From the NCBI GenBank assembly GCA_905214265.1, contig CAJMLQ010000034.1, forward strand, positions 1 through 24,770: a stretch of 24,770 nucleotides of DNA, in the 5' to 3' direction. Shown here piece after piece: positions 1 to 7,272 of the stretch. The notes below the pieces were generated by a model. The model was not told the DNA's origin. It ran no database searches and worked only from the letters and a program-made list of their open reading frames with translations. The translations under genes were made by a program, and so were the position numbers. Position 1 is the stretch's first letter. Each line of letters starts with the position of its first letter. Origin of the DNA: an uncultured bacterium. GTDB lineage: Bacteria > Bacillota > Clostridia > Oscillospirales > Ruminococcaceae.

Positions 1-359
1 ATGATGAAGGAACAGAGGGCCTCCCAGGGGTCCTGGCGGAGGATGCGGATGCCCCCGGCGTACCGGCAGGCCTCCCGCAGGGTGGGGTCGGCGCAGAAGG
101 CGCAGTTCATGGCCGGGTAGTCCGTATCCAGGTCAAAGTAGGGAATCCAGAGGATCTGCAGCTCTTCCGGGGTAACGCGGCGGAAGCGGAGAAGATCTCC
201 TTCCTGGGAAACCGTTAGGGGGCGGCCTAGGTGGACGCCGTGAAATGCGCCGTCCGCCGTGGGCTCCCAGCGGAAGCACTGGCCGCAGTCCAGAGTGTCG
301 GCCAAGGAGAAGCCGGGGACCTTCAGCAGAAGGTCGAGGCCATCGGAGATGATTTTCAT
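1..359 (-). CDS. ogg: 8-oxoguanine DNA glycosylase (OGG1-type), N-terminal part
   Basis: Base-excision repair glycosylase that removes 8-oxoguanine from DNA. Only the first 119 codons are in the window; the gene runs off the left edge. The translation carries hallmarks of the OGG1/AlkA-like N-terminal domain: 'LDCGQCFRW' near residues 23-31, 'YFDLDTDYPAM' around 74-84, and 'GGIRILRQDPWEALCSFI' just before the edge, where the helix-hairpin-helix domain normally begins. The catalytic Lys and Asp lie outside the window, so activity cannot be judged. The ATG (complement of 357-359) is preceded by AAGGAG (complement of 366-371) with a 6-base gap. It is transcribed divergently from the DUF6062 gene. 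The family call is confident. The symbol is by homology to eukaryotic and clostridial OGG and is not a validated name for this organism. Confidence 0.88.
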   Translation of the reverse strand, partial: MKIISDGLDLLLKVPGFSLADTLDCGQCFRWEPTADGAFHGVHLGRPLTVSQEGDLLRFRRVTPEELQILWIPYFDLDTDYPAMNCAFCADPTLREACRYAGGIRILRQDPWEALCSFI

Positions 360-396
360 GGGATGCTCCTTTTTGTCAAAAACGGGGGTTTTGCTC

Positions 397-425
397 ATTA
401 TAGCAAATGCGGCGGGATTCTGCAA
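397..425 (-). promoter_or_regulatory. Promoter of the 8-oxoguanine glycosylase gene
   Basis: On the minus strand there is a perfect TATAAT (complement of 397-402), 17 bases downstream of a weak -35 TTGCAG (complement of 420-425). The distance to the ribosome site at 366-371 is normal. It lies back to back with the plus-strand promoter at 464-472. Confidence 0.6.
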
Positions 426-463
426 GGGAAATTTCCGGAAGCCGTGCCTTTTGGGGAAAACTA

Positions 464-472
464 TGGTATAAT
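464..472 (+). promoter_or_regulatory. Extended -10 promoter of the DUF6062 gene
   Basis: TGGTATAAT is an extended -10 element (TGn plus perfect TATAAT at 467-472). No good -35 is visible 16-18 bases upstream, which is typical for extended -10 promoters. The start codon of the DUF6062 gene follows about 32 bases downstream. Confidence 0.6.
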
Positions 473-503
473 GATTCCAAACGACGATTTTGGAGGAGCG
501 ATT

Positions 504-1196
504 ATGCGCGACAGTATTTACACTATCCCTATCAGCGAAGTCTTTGAGCCCCGGAAGGGCTGTCCAATCTGTGCCATGCGCGACACTCTGGAACAGCGCT
601 GCGTCGAATATATCATGGGCGCGGCCATGATGGAGCCGGACGTTCGGATCGAGACCAACCGCCTAGGCTTCTGCGCCGGGCATTTCGAGCAAATGCTCCA
701 CCAGAAAAACCGGCTTTCCCTGGCGCTGATGCTGGAAAGCCATCTGAAGGAGCTGAAGGCCCAGAATTTTAAGCCGATTCTGGATAAGGCCCGGGCCAAG
801 GCGAAAAAGCGGGATGGGATGAAAACGGTCAACGATACCTGTTTCGTCTGTGAAAAGATCGAGTGGGCCCTTTCCCGGATGTTGGATACGGTAGTGGAAC
901 TTTACGGCCGGGATGCTGGGTTCCGTCAGCTCTTTGCGGAGCAGGAGGAGCTTTGCCTGCCCCATCTGGAGAAGCTTTTGTGCGCCGGGGCAGACAAGCT
1001 GTCGAAAAAGGAGTATCCGGCCTTTGAGAAGGCGGCGCTGGCGCTGACGTCCAAAAAATTCGATGAGGTCAGCGGCGACGTCTCCCATTTCTGCCGAATG
1101 TTCGATTACCGCAACGCGGGCGGGGACTGGGGGAATTCCCGGGATTCCATCGAGAGGGCGATCCGGCTGCTGACGACCCGAGACTTCAGCGAATAA
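504..1196 (+). CDS. DUF6062 family protein with two CxxC/CxxH modules
   Basis: A 230-residue soluble protein of unknown function that I recognise as DUF6062, a family found in Clostridia. The start is the ATG at 504: GGAGG lies a few bases upstream and the promoter TATAAT is at 467, so a longer in-frame reading from 231 would start inside the glycosylase gene and is rejected. Cysteines and histidines fall in two similar modules: C20-x2-C23 with C57-x2-H60, and C113-x2-C116 with C151-x2-H154. The gaps between the halves are nearly equal (33 and 34 residues). This looks like an internal duplication with two metal (zinc?) sites; the metal is inference. A conserved block 'EPDVRIETNRLGFC' lies at residues 44-57. 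No signal peptide or membrane segment is seen. It is divergent from the repair glycosylase and followed by a long AT-rich spacer, so context gives no clear function. Confidence 0.8.
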   Translation: MRDSIYTIPISEVFEPRKGCPICAMRDTLEQRCVEYIMGAAMMEPDVRIETNRLGFCAGHFEQMLHQKNRLSLALMLESHLKELKAQNFKPILDKARAKAKKRDGMKTVNDTCFVCEKIEWALSRMLDTVVELYGRDAGFRQLFAEQEELCLPHLEKLLCAGADKLSKKEYPAFEKAALALTSKKFDEVSGDVSHFCRMFDYRNAGGDWGNSRDSIERAIRLLTTRDFSE

Positions 1197-1248
1197 AGAA
1201 AAATGACCGGTGTATATACAAATTGTATCGATTGAGTAAACTTGGAAT

Positions 1249-1376
1249 TGTGGAAAAGCAAATTCTCGGAAAAATCGGTGCTTTTCCACCTTTTCCCCAG
1301 AGTTTTCCACATTTTGAAAAAAAGATTCCAGGGATTTCCACCGTTGTTCCACTGTATATTCACAGGTTGCGGATAA
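1249..1376. promoter_or_regulatory. Cluster of DnaA-box-like 9-mers
   Basis: Two 9-mers match the relaxed DnaA box TTWTNCACA exactly: TTTTCCACA on the minus strand at 1249-1257 and on the plus strand at 1303-1311. Near matches are TTTTCCACC (1282-1290), TTTTCCCCA (1291-1299), ATTTCCACC (1334-1342) and, on the minus strand, TTATCCGCA (1368-1376, one mismatch to TTATCCACA). Six such words in 128 bases of spacer is far denser than expected. DnaA binding is inference. The cluster ends about 45 bases upstream of the -35 of the tepA-ftsK promoter. Confidence 0.5.
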
Positions 1377-1421
1377 CAGGCGGTATAAATGCGAGAAAAT
1401 CGAACAAATGATTGAATTTGT

Positions 1422-1450
1422 TTGACAAGCATTCGGAAAACGTATATAAT
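1422..1450 (+). promoter_or_regulatory. Consensus sigma-A promoter of the tepA-ylzJ-ftsK operon
   Basis: Perfect TTGACA (1422-1427) and perfect TATAAT (1445-1450) separated by 17 bases, an ideal housekeeping promoter. The tepA start codon at 1512 follows after about 60 bases with GGAGG at 1499-1503. Confidence 0.85.
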
Positions 1451-1511
1451 AAAAGTTACGGCGCAAACTAATTCCGAATTTTTGGAAGCATCCAGAACGG
1501 AGGAATTGGGC

Positions 1512-2297
1512 GTGACTGATTACGAGACCGAGCGCGACGACGGACAGGAATCCCAGGAGGATTCCCCGGCGGAACAGGCCAAGGCCATTGAGGCCACCGG
1601 CTCCGTCACCACGGAAGGGCGGCATTTGATCCACTGCCTGACTATTATCGGACAGGTGGAGGGGCACTATATCCTGCCGCCCCAGAACAAAACCACCAAA
1701 TATGAGCATGTGATCCCCCAGCTGGTGGCCATTGAGGAGAACCCGGAGATCCGGGGCCTGCTGGTCATCCTGAACACCGTGGGCGGAGACGTGGAAGCGG
1801 GGCTGGCCATTGCGGAGCTGGTCGCGGGGATGCGGACGCCGACGGTTTCCCTGGTGCTGGGAGGAGGGCATTCCATCGGAGTGCCGCTGGCCGTATCGGC
1901 GCGGCAGTCTTTTATCGTGCCGTCGGCAACGATGACCATCCATCCGGTGCGGATGAACGGGCTGGTTCTGGGGGTGCCCCAGAGCTTCTCTTATTTTCAG
2001 AAGATGCAGGACCGCATCGTCCGGTTTGTGACGGACAATTCCCGGATTACCGGGGAACGGTTCCGGGAGCTGATGATGACCACCGGAGAGCTGGCCATGG
2101 ACGTGGGAACCTCCATCGACGGGGAGACCGCCGTTGCCGAGGGGCTCATCGACAACCTGGGCGGGCTATCCGACGCCATCGAATGCCTGTACCGCCTGAT
2201 TGAAGAGGATAGTGGGAAGGCAGAAGGGGGGAACGACCGTGGAACTGGGGACGCTGTACACCATCCTTCCCGAGGAGATGGTGTTTCCGCCGGATGA
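1512..2297 (+). CDS. tepA: ClpP-class serine protease, TepA (translocation-enhancing protein) family
   Basis: Cytoplasmic ClpP-fold serine peptidase of the TepA family, 261 residues. Bacillus TepA has been linked to protein export and sporulation; its substrate here is unknown. Visible ClpP features are the strand-turn 'LLVILNTVGGDVEAG', the nucleophile motif 'GGGHSIGV' with Ser121, and 'MTIHPVRM' with His144. The N-terminal 30 or so residues are acidic and probably disordered. The start is the GTG at 1512, preceded by GGAGG (1499-1503, 8-base gap); the in-frame TTG at 1422 is the promoter -35 box. The gene order tepA-ylzJ-ftsK/spoIIIE is the same as in Bacillus, which supports the call. The last 59 bases overlap the ylzJ-like gene in another frame, so the final 20 or so residues are probably not conserved. 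Confidence 0.87.
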   Translation: MTDYETERDDGQESQEDSPAEQAKAIEATGSVTTEGRHLIHCLTIIGQVEGHYILPPQNKTTKYEHVIPQLVAIEENPEIRGLLVILNTVGGDVEAGLAIAELVAGMRTPTVSLVLGGGHSIGVPLAVSARQSFIVPSATMTIHPVRMNGLVLGVPQSFSYFQKMQDRIVRFVTDNSRITGERFRELMMTTGELAMDVGTSIDGETAVAEGLIDNLGGLSDAIECLYRLIEEDSGKAEGGNDRGTGDAVHHPSRGDGVSAG

Positions 2298-2460
2298 GCC
2301 GGCGGAAACGGAGTTTCACACCATTCGAGGGCGGCTCTGCGAGTGTATGCGGACAGAAAACGGATATACGGTTCGGAGGATCCTTTCCACGGACCCGGCC
2401 GATTATCTGGACCCGGCCTTTGCGCCGGGCGCGGCGGTTTATCCGCCCTTTGAGGACTAA
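2239..2460 (+). CDS. YlzJ-like protein
   Basis: A small 73-residue protein of the YlzJ-like family, function unknown. It has the characteristic N-terminal 'LYTILPEEMVFP' and a C-terminal 'DYLDPAFAPGAAVYPPFED'. The start is the GTG at 2239, with a purine-rich AAGGGGGG ribosome site at about 2224-2231. An upstream in-frame TTG at 2200 lacks a ribosome site. It begins inside the 3' end of tepA (59-base overlap), which suggests translational coupling. It sits between tepA and ftsK, the same position ylzJ holds in Bacillus. A GC-rich hairpin (GGGGC/GCCCC, 2470-2483) without a T-run follows and probably does not stop transcription. Confidence 0.78.
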   Translation: MELGTLYTILPEEMVFPPDEPAETEFHTIRGRLCECMRTENGYTVRRILSTDPADYLDPAFAPGAAVYPPFED

Positions 2461-2523
2461 GAGTATTCCGGGGCTGCGGCCCCTTACATAAGACGCTGAA
2501 ATCTGACAGGCAAAGGTGAGAAA

Positions 2524-5307
2524 ATGGCATCAAAGAAAACAGGCACAGCAGCAAAAAGCGCGCCGTCAAGAAAGAAAAGCAGTTCTCCGGCCAAGGGGCG
2601 GAGCTCCGGAAAAAAGACGGCTCCGGCGCCCCGGCGGACCTCTGCGGAGCTGGCCCAGCGGGAACGGGAGCGCCGCAATCAAATGTGGGCGATCATCCTG
2701 TTCGCGCTGGGCATTCTGGTGACGGTTCTGGCGTTTTTTGAGGGGGCGTCAGGGTGGAAAATCTGCCACGACGTACTTCGGGGGCTTTTCGGCCCCGTCA
2801 GCTTTGGAGTAGGGCCGTGCATTATCTATCTTGCGGTGATCATCACCTTGGGAAAGGAAAATGTATCGGCAGAGGGCAAGGTCTGGCAGACGCTGGCGCT
2901 GCTGGTGCTGCTGTGCGGGATCTCCCAGCTCTTTTTCGGACTTCCGGAGGGGAATGGATTTTTCAAAAAGCTCCTGAGTTTCTACATCAACGGGACGCAA
3001 CTGAAAAGTGGCGGCCTGCTGGCTGCGGTGCTGTCCTGGCCGCTGATGCGCTTCACGGGTGGGGTGGTCGGTGCGGCTGTTATTCAGGTGCTGCTGGTGT
3101 TCGTCTTCCTGATGCTGATTTCCGGGAGCACCCTGATCGGGCTGTTCCGCTCCTGCGCCAAGCCGGTGAAGCAGATCGGTGAGACCTACAACGCCCGGCG
3201 GGAGCGCAGGGAGGAAGAGGAGCGCGCCCGGATGACCGCCATCGACATCCCCATGGACGGCGGGGATCCACCGATGCCGGAGCACCCGGTCTTTTCTCCT
3301 AATCAGAACTTTGACAAAGCCCTGGAGAATTTCAAGGAGGATCCCAAGGAGTTGCGCCGCCGGAAAAAGGAGGCGCGGAAGCTGGGGGTGGATCCGGAAA
3401 CCGGGGAGGTGCTGGAAAAAAATGCGGCGGTGGAAACACCGGCGCAGGTCCCGGCTGCAGAACCGGTTTCGCCGGCGAAACCGGTCAACCCGGACTCCCT
3501 GTGGAGCGCACCGCTGCCGCCCTCGGCGATCAACGCCATCGGTGGGGAAAAGAGGCCGGAGGAGCCTTTCCCCTTTGAGCCGGACGAGCCGGATACCGGG
3601 CATGTGGACGTGGACATTTTCGATGCTATCCACGATTCGGTGCTGGATGGAGCGGAGCAGAGCTCCGATGCCTTCGGTGCTGCGCCGCCTGTCGGACAGG
3701 CGGCGGGAGACACACCACCCATGGATAAACGCCTGGACAGCGCCATTCGGGAGATCGGCCGCAGCGCCTCTCAGCTGTCGGAAAAGCCCAAGGCCGAAGA
3801 GGTTCACATCGGCAGCCCTACGCCGGTGGAAGAAGAGGTTTATCATATCCCGCCGCTGTCGCTGCTCAAGCCCCCAAAGAACGAGGGGAACGTGGATGTT
3901 AGCGAGGAACTGAAGGCCAACGCCGCCAAGCTGGTCGACACCCTTAAGAGCTTCGGCGTACAGACTCGGGTCATCGCCTACAGTAGGGGGCCCACTGTTA
4001 CCAGGTATGAGCTGCAGCCCCTGGCTGGGGTGAAAATTTCCAAAATCACCGGACTGGCCGACGACATTGCCCTGAACCTGGCGACGGCCGGGGTGCGCAT
4101 CGAGGCGCCAATCCCCAACAAGCCTGCTGTGGGCATCGAGGTCCCCAATCGGAAGACCGACTCGGTCACCATTCGGGAGATCATCGATTCCGACGAGTTC
4201 CGGGCGGCGAAAAGTCCTTTGAGCATTGCGCTGGGGAAGGATATCGCAGGCAATGTGGCCATCGGCGACATCGCCTCCATGCCCCATCTGCTCATCGCGG
4301 GAACTACTGGCTCCGGCAAGTCGGTCTGCGTCAACTCCATGATCATTTCCATGCTTTATAAATCTGCGCCCAGAGATGTGCGGTTCATCATGATCGATCC
4401 CAAGGTTGTGGAAATGGGGATCTACAACGGCATCCCCCATCTGCTGATCCCGGTGGTCACGGACCCGAAAAAGGCCGCCGGAGCCCTGAACTGGGCGGTT
4501 ACCGAGATGCTCAAGCGGTACGCGGCCTTTGCGGAGAACTCCGTCCGGGACATCAAGGGCTACAACCGGTTGGCAGAGGGGTCCGACACCCTCCAGCACA
4601 TGCCCCATGTGGTCATTGTCATCGACGAGTTGGCCGACCTGATGATGGCCGCTCCCAATGAGGTGGAGGACGCCATTTGCCGTCTGGCTCAGATGGCCCG
4701 GGCGGCGGGAATGCATCTGATTATCGCCACCCAGCGGCCGTCCGTGGACGTGGTGACGGGACTTATCAAGGCCAACGTGCCCTCCCGGATCGCGCTGTCG
4801 GTGTCGTCCCAGGTGGATTCCCGGACGATCCTTGACTCCGGGGGAGCGGAGAAACTGTTGGGGCGGGGCGACATGCTCTATTACCCTATGGGTTTCCCGA
4901 AGCCTGTCCGGGTCCAGGGATGTTACGTCAGCGATGGTGAGATCGAGCAGGTCGTGGAATTTTTGAAGAGCGGCGGCGAACCGGTGGTCTACGACTCCGG
5001 CATCATGGATGAGATAGAGCGCCAGGCGGCTTCCGAAGGCAAGAAGAAGGGCGGTGCCGCGGATGCGGACGACGCCACAGACGAGCTCTTCGAGGACGCC
5101 GTCCAGTGCATCCTGGATGCAGGGCAGTGTTCCACGTCCTATCTCCAGCGCCGGTTGAAGGTGGGCTACGCCCGAGCCGCCCGGCTGGTTGACGAACTGG
5201 AGAACCGGGGCATCGTCGGCCCGCCCGACGGCTCCAAGCCACGGGAGGTCCTTATCACCAAGAATCAGTGGGCGGAGTTCCAGATGCGCAATCATATGGA
5301 CGATTAG
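2524..5307 (+). CDS. ftsK: DNA translocase FtsK/SpoIIIE
   Basis: Septum-anchored hexameric DNA pump that clears chromosomes from the division (or sporulation) septum, 927 residues. Order of parts: a basic Lys/Ser/Ala/Pro-rich leader (1-50); four or five membrane segments at about 54-72, 91-110, 120-140 and 163-205; a long acidic/proline-rich linker to about residue 440; the RecA-like motor with Walker A 'GTTGSGKS' at 593-600 (Lys599) and Walker B 'VIDELADLMM' around 699-708 (Asp701, Glu702); and a C-terminal winged-helix gamma domain at about 860-920 that reads polar DNA sequences. ATG at 2524 follows AAAGGTGAG. Length is in the normal range. FtsK and SpoIIIE cannot be separated by motifs alone; the tepA/ylzJ context resembles Bacillus spoIIIE. 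Confidence 0.95.
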   Translation: MASKKTGTAAKSAPSRKKSSSPAKGRSSGKKTAPAPRRTSAELAQRERERRNQMWAIILFALGILVTVLAFFEGASGWKICHDVLRGLFGPVSFGVGPCIIYLAVIITLGKENVSAEGKVWQTLALLVLLCGISQLFFGLPEGNGFFKKLLSFYINGTQLKSGGLLAAVLSWPLMRFTGGVVGAAVIQVLLVFVFLMLISGSTLIGLFRSCAKPVKQIGETYNARRERREEEERARMTAIDIPMDGGDPPMPEHPVFSPNQNFDKALENFKEDPKELRRRKKEARKLGVDPETGEVLEKNAAVETPAQVPAAEPVSPAKPVNPDSLWSAPLPPSAINAIGGEKRPEEPFPFEPDEPDTGHVDVDIFDAIHDSVLDGAEQSSDAFGAAPPVGQAAGDTPPMDKRLDSAIREIGRSASQLSEKPKAEEVHIGSPTPVEEEVYHIPPLSLLKPPKNEGNVDVSEELKANAAKLVDTLKSFGVQTRVIAYSRGPTVTRYELQPLAGVKISKITGLADDIALNLATAGVRIEAPIPNKPAVGIEVPNRKTDSVTIREIIDSDEFRAAKSPLSIALGKDIAGNVAIGDIASMPHLLIAGTTGSGKSVCVNSMIISMLYKSAPRDVRFIMIDPKVVEMGIYNGIPHLLIPVVTDPKKAAGALNWAVTEMLKRYAAFAENSVRDIKGYNRLAEGSDTLQHMPHVVIVIDELADLMMAAPNEVEDAICRLAQMARAAGMHLIIATQRPSVDVVTGLIKANVPSRIALSVSSQVDSRTILDSGGAEKLLGRGDMLYYPMGFPKPVRVQGCYVSDGEIEQVVEFLKSGGEPVVYDSGIMDEIERQAASEGKKKGGAADADDATDELFEDAVQCILDAGQCSTSYLQRRLKVGYARAARLVDELENRGIVGPPDGSKPREVLITKNQWAEFQMRNHMDD

Positions 5308-5331
5308 CCGCCTTTTTATTGAGGTATTTTC

Positions 5332-7248
5332 ATGAACGATTTTTTACCCGTCAGCCGGGCGGATATGGACGCCCGGGGTATCGAACAGCTGGACTTCATC
5401 TGCGTCACCGGGGACAGCTATGTGGATCATCCCAGTTTTGGGGTGTCCATCATCTCCCGGGTGGTGGAGGACCAGGGGTTCACCGTGGGAATCATCGCCC
5501 AGCCCGACTGGCACAGCCATCGGGATTTTGAGAAGCTGGGACGGCCCCGGTATGGCTTCCTCGTGACCTCGGGGAACATCGATTCCATGGTCGCCCACTA
5601 CACCGTGGCCAAAAACCGGCGCTCCGCGGACGCATACACCGCCGGAGGCGTCATGGGAAAACGGCCGGACCGGGCGGTCATCGTCTACTGTCAAAAAATA
5701 CGGGAAATCTACGGGGAGATCCCCATTGTCATCGGCGGGCTGGAGGCGTCTCTGCGGCGGTTCGCTCACTACGACTACTGGGACGACGCCGTACGTCCTT
5801 CGATTCTGGTTGATTCCGGGGCGGACCTGCTCACCTATGGCATGGGGGAGCTGCAAACCATCGAGATCGTCCGCCGCCTGGGGGCAGGAGAGGGTGTGAA
5901 GAGCCTCACCGATATCCGAGGGACCTGCTACCTCTGCGCGCCGGCGGACACGCCCTTCGGCGGGGTGCAGTGCCCCGACTACAAACTGGTCTGCACGGAT
6001 AAAAAAGTCTACTGCAAGGCCACAAAGATCCAGATGGATCAGCAGGACGAGGTCTACGGCAGGATGATCCTCCAGCGTCAGGGGGAGAAGATGCTGGTGC
6101 AGAATCCGCCCATGCGGGTGCTGACCACCGAGGAGCTGGACCACGTTTATGGGTTGCCCTATACCCGCCGGTGGCATCCCATGTACGACGCGGCAGGTGG
6201 GGTTCCGGGGCTTGCGGAGGTAGAATTTTCCGTTGCTCACAACCGGGGGTGCTTCGGCAACTGCAATTTCTGCTCTATCGCCTTCCACCAGGGGCGGAAG
6301 ATCGCCGTGCGCAGCGAGGAATCTGTACTGCGGGAGGCGAAGCGCCTGACCACGCTACCGGGGTTTAAGGGATACATCCATGATGTGGGCGGGCCTACCG
6401 CCAATTTTCGGAAGCCCTCCTGCAAAAAGCAGCTGGAGTTGGGGCTCTGCAAGGGGAAAAAGTGTCTGGCACCCACCCCCTGTCCGGCGTTGGAGGCCGA
6501 TCACCGGGAGTATCTGGAGATGCTGCGGAAGATCCGGGCGCTGCCGGGGGTCAAGCGGGTGTTCATCCGCTCGGGGATCCGGTACGATTACATGATGGAG
6601 GATCCGGACGACACTTTTTTCAACGAGCTGGTGGAATACCATGTTTCCGGGCAGCTCAAGGTGGCGCCGGAGCACTTCTCCAGCGATGTTCTGGACGCCA
6701 TGGGCAAGCCTCATATCGACGTGTATAAAGCCTTTGCGGAGAAGTTTTACCGCATCACCAAAAAGCTGGGGAAGAAGCAGTTCCTGGTGCCCTACCTCAT
6801 GTCCTCCCATCCGGGGAGCACCCTGAAGGACGCGGTGGAGCTGGCGCTGTTCCTCAAGGAGCAGCACATCCGCCCGGAGCAGGTCCAGGACTTCTATCCC
6901 ACGCCGGGAACGGTGTCCACCTGCATGTTCTTTACGGGGATGAACCCCTACACACTGGAGCCGGTCTTTGTGCCGAAAACGCCGGAGGAGAAAGCTATGC
7001 AGCGGGCACTTTTGCAGTATTTCCTGCCCCAGAACCGTGCCTTGGTTCTGAAGGCCCTGCGGAAAGCCGGGCGGTCCGACCTCATCGGCAGCGGGCCGGA
7101 ATGCCTGGTTCCGGCTCCGGCGGGAGAGGCGCAGCAGAGGCCGGTGGGGCGCGGTCCCGTTCGGAGCGCGCCTCCCCAAAAGGGGCGGCAGGACGGACGT
7201 GCGCCTTCCGGAAAAGGCCGGAAGCCCGGCGGAAAAAAGCGGGGATGA
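5332..7248 (+). CDS. ygiQ: YgiQ family radical SAM protein
   Basis: Radical S-adenosylmethionine protein of the YgiQ (UPF0313) family, 638 residues; the reaction is not established. The N-terminal domain starts 'FLPVSRADMDARG', a family signature, and contains 'GGLEASLRRFAHYDYWDD'. The cluster-binding CxxxCxxC is Cys307, Cys311 and Cys314 in 'NRGCFGNCNFCSIAFHQGR'. Further family motifs are 'KVAPEHFS' and 'YLMSSHPGSTLKDA'. The last 50 or so residues are basic, Gly/Pro/Lys/Arg-rich and low in complexity, which is common in this family. ATG at 5332 lies 24 bases after ftsK with a weak ribosome site (TGAGG), so it is probably co-transcribed. Family confidence is high; function is unknown. Confidence 0.92.
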   Translation: MNDFLPVSRADMDARGIEQLDFICVTGDSYVDHPSFGVSIISRVVEDQGFTVGIIAQPDWHSHRDFEKLGRPRYGFLVTSGNIDSMVAHYTVAKNRRSADAYTAGGVMGKRPDRAVIVYCQKIREIYGEIPIVIGGLEASLRRFAHYDYWDDAVRPSILVDSGADLLTYGMGELQTIEIVRRLGAGEGVKSLTDIRGTCYLCAPADTPFGGVQCPDYKLVCTDKKVYCKATKIQMDQQDEVYGRMILQRQGEKMLVQNPPMRVLTTEELDHVYGLPYTRRWHPMYDAAGGVPGLAEVEFSVAHNRGCFGNCNFCSIAFHQGRKIAVRSEESVLREAKRLTTLPGFKGYIHDVGGPTANFRKPSCKKQLELGLCKGKKCLAPTPCPALEADHREYLEMLRKIRALPGVKRVFIRSGIRYDYMMEDPDDTFFNELVEYHVSGQLKVAPEHFSSDVLDAMGKPHIDVYKAFAEKFYRITKKLGKKQFLVPYLMSSHPGSTLKDAVELALFLKEQHIRPEQVQDFYPTPGTVSTCMFFTGMNPYTLEPVFVPKTPEEKAMQRALLQYFLPQNRALVLKALRKAGRSDLIGSGPECLVPAPAGEAQQRPVGRGPVRSAPPQKGRQDGRAPSGKGRKPGGKKRG

Positions 7249-7272
7249 CCCGGACGCTTAGGAGGAGTACCT

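Larger units (their letters stand above)
1197..1511. other. AT-rich intergenic region between the DUF6062 gene and tepA
   Basis: This 315-base spacer has clearly lower GC than its surroundings. It holds the palindrome TGTATATACA (1211-1220), the DnaA-box-like cluster (1249-1376), a consensus sigma-A promoter (1422-1450) and the tepA ribosome site GGAGG (1499-1503). I see no protein-coding sequence in it. A reading in the tepA frame from the TTG at 1422 would use the promoter -35 box as a start codon. Confidence 0.7.

Noticed and set aside
231..503. Longer DUF6062 protein starting at 231
   Set aside because: It would lie over the glycosylase gene on the other strand and before the promoter at 464-472. 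The ATG at 504 has its own GGAGG.
1249..1376. Chromosomal replication origin at the DnaA-box-like cluster
   Set aside because: No dnaA, dnaN, rpmH or gidA neighbours, and strand organisation cannot be judged from one minus-strand gene. I keep it only as a DnaA-box-like cluster.
1422..1511. N-terminal extension of TepA from the TTG at 1422
   Set aside because: The TTG is part of a perfect TTGACA -35 box with TATAAT 17 bases on, and GGAGG precedes the GTG at 1512, so the extension is not translated.
2749..5295. Very long antisense open frame (848 codons) opposite ftsK
   Set aside because: It is a shadow of GC-rich codon use. The translation has no recognisable motif and the plus strand encodes an unambiguous FtsK.
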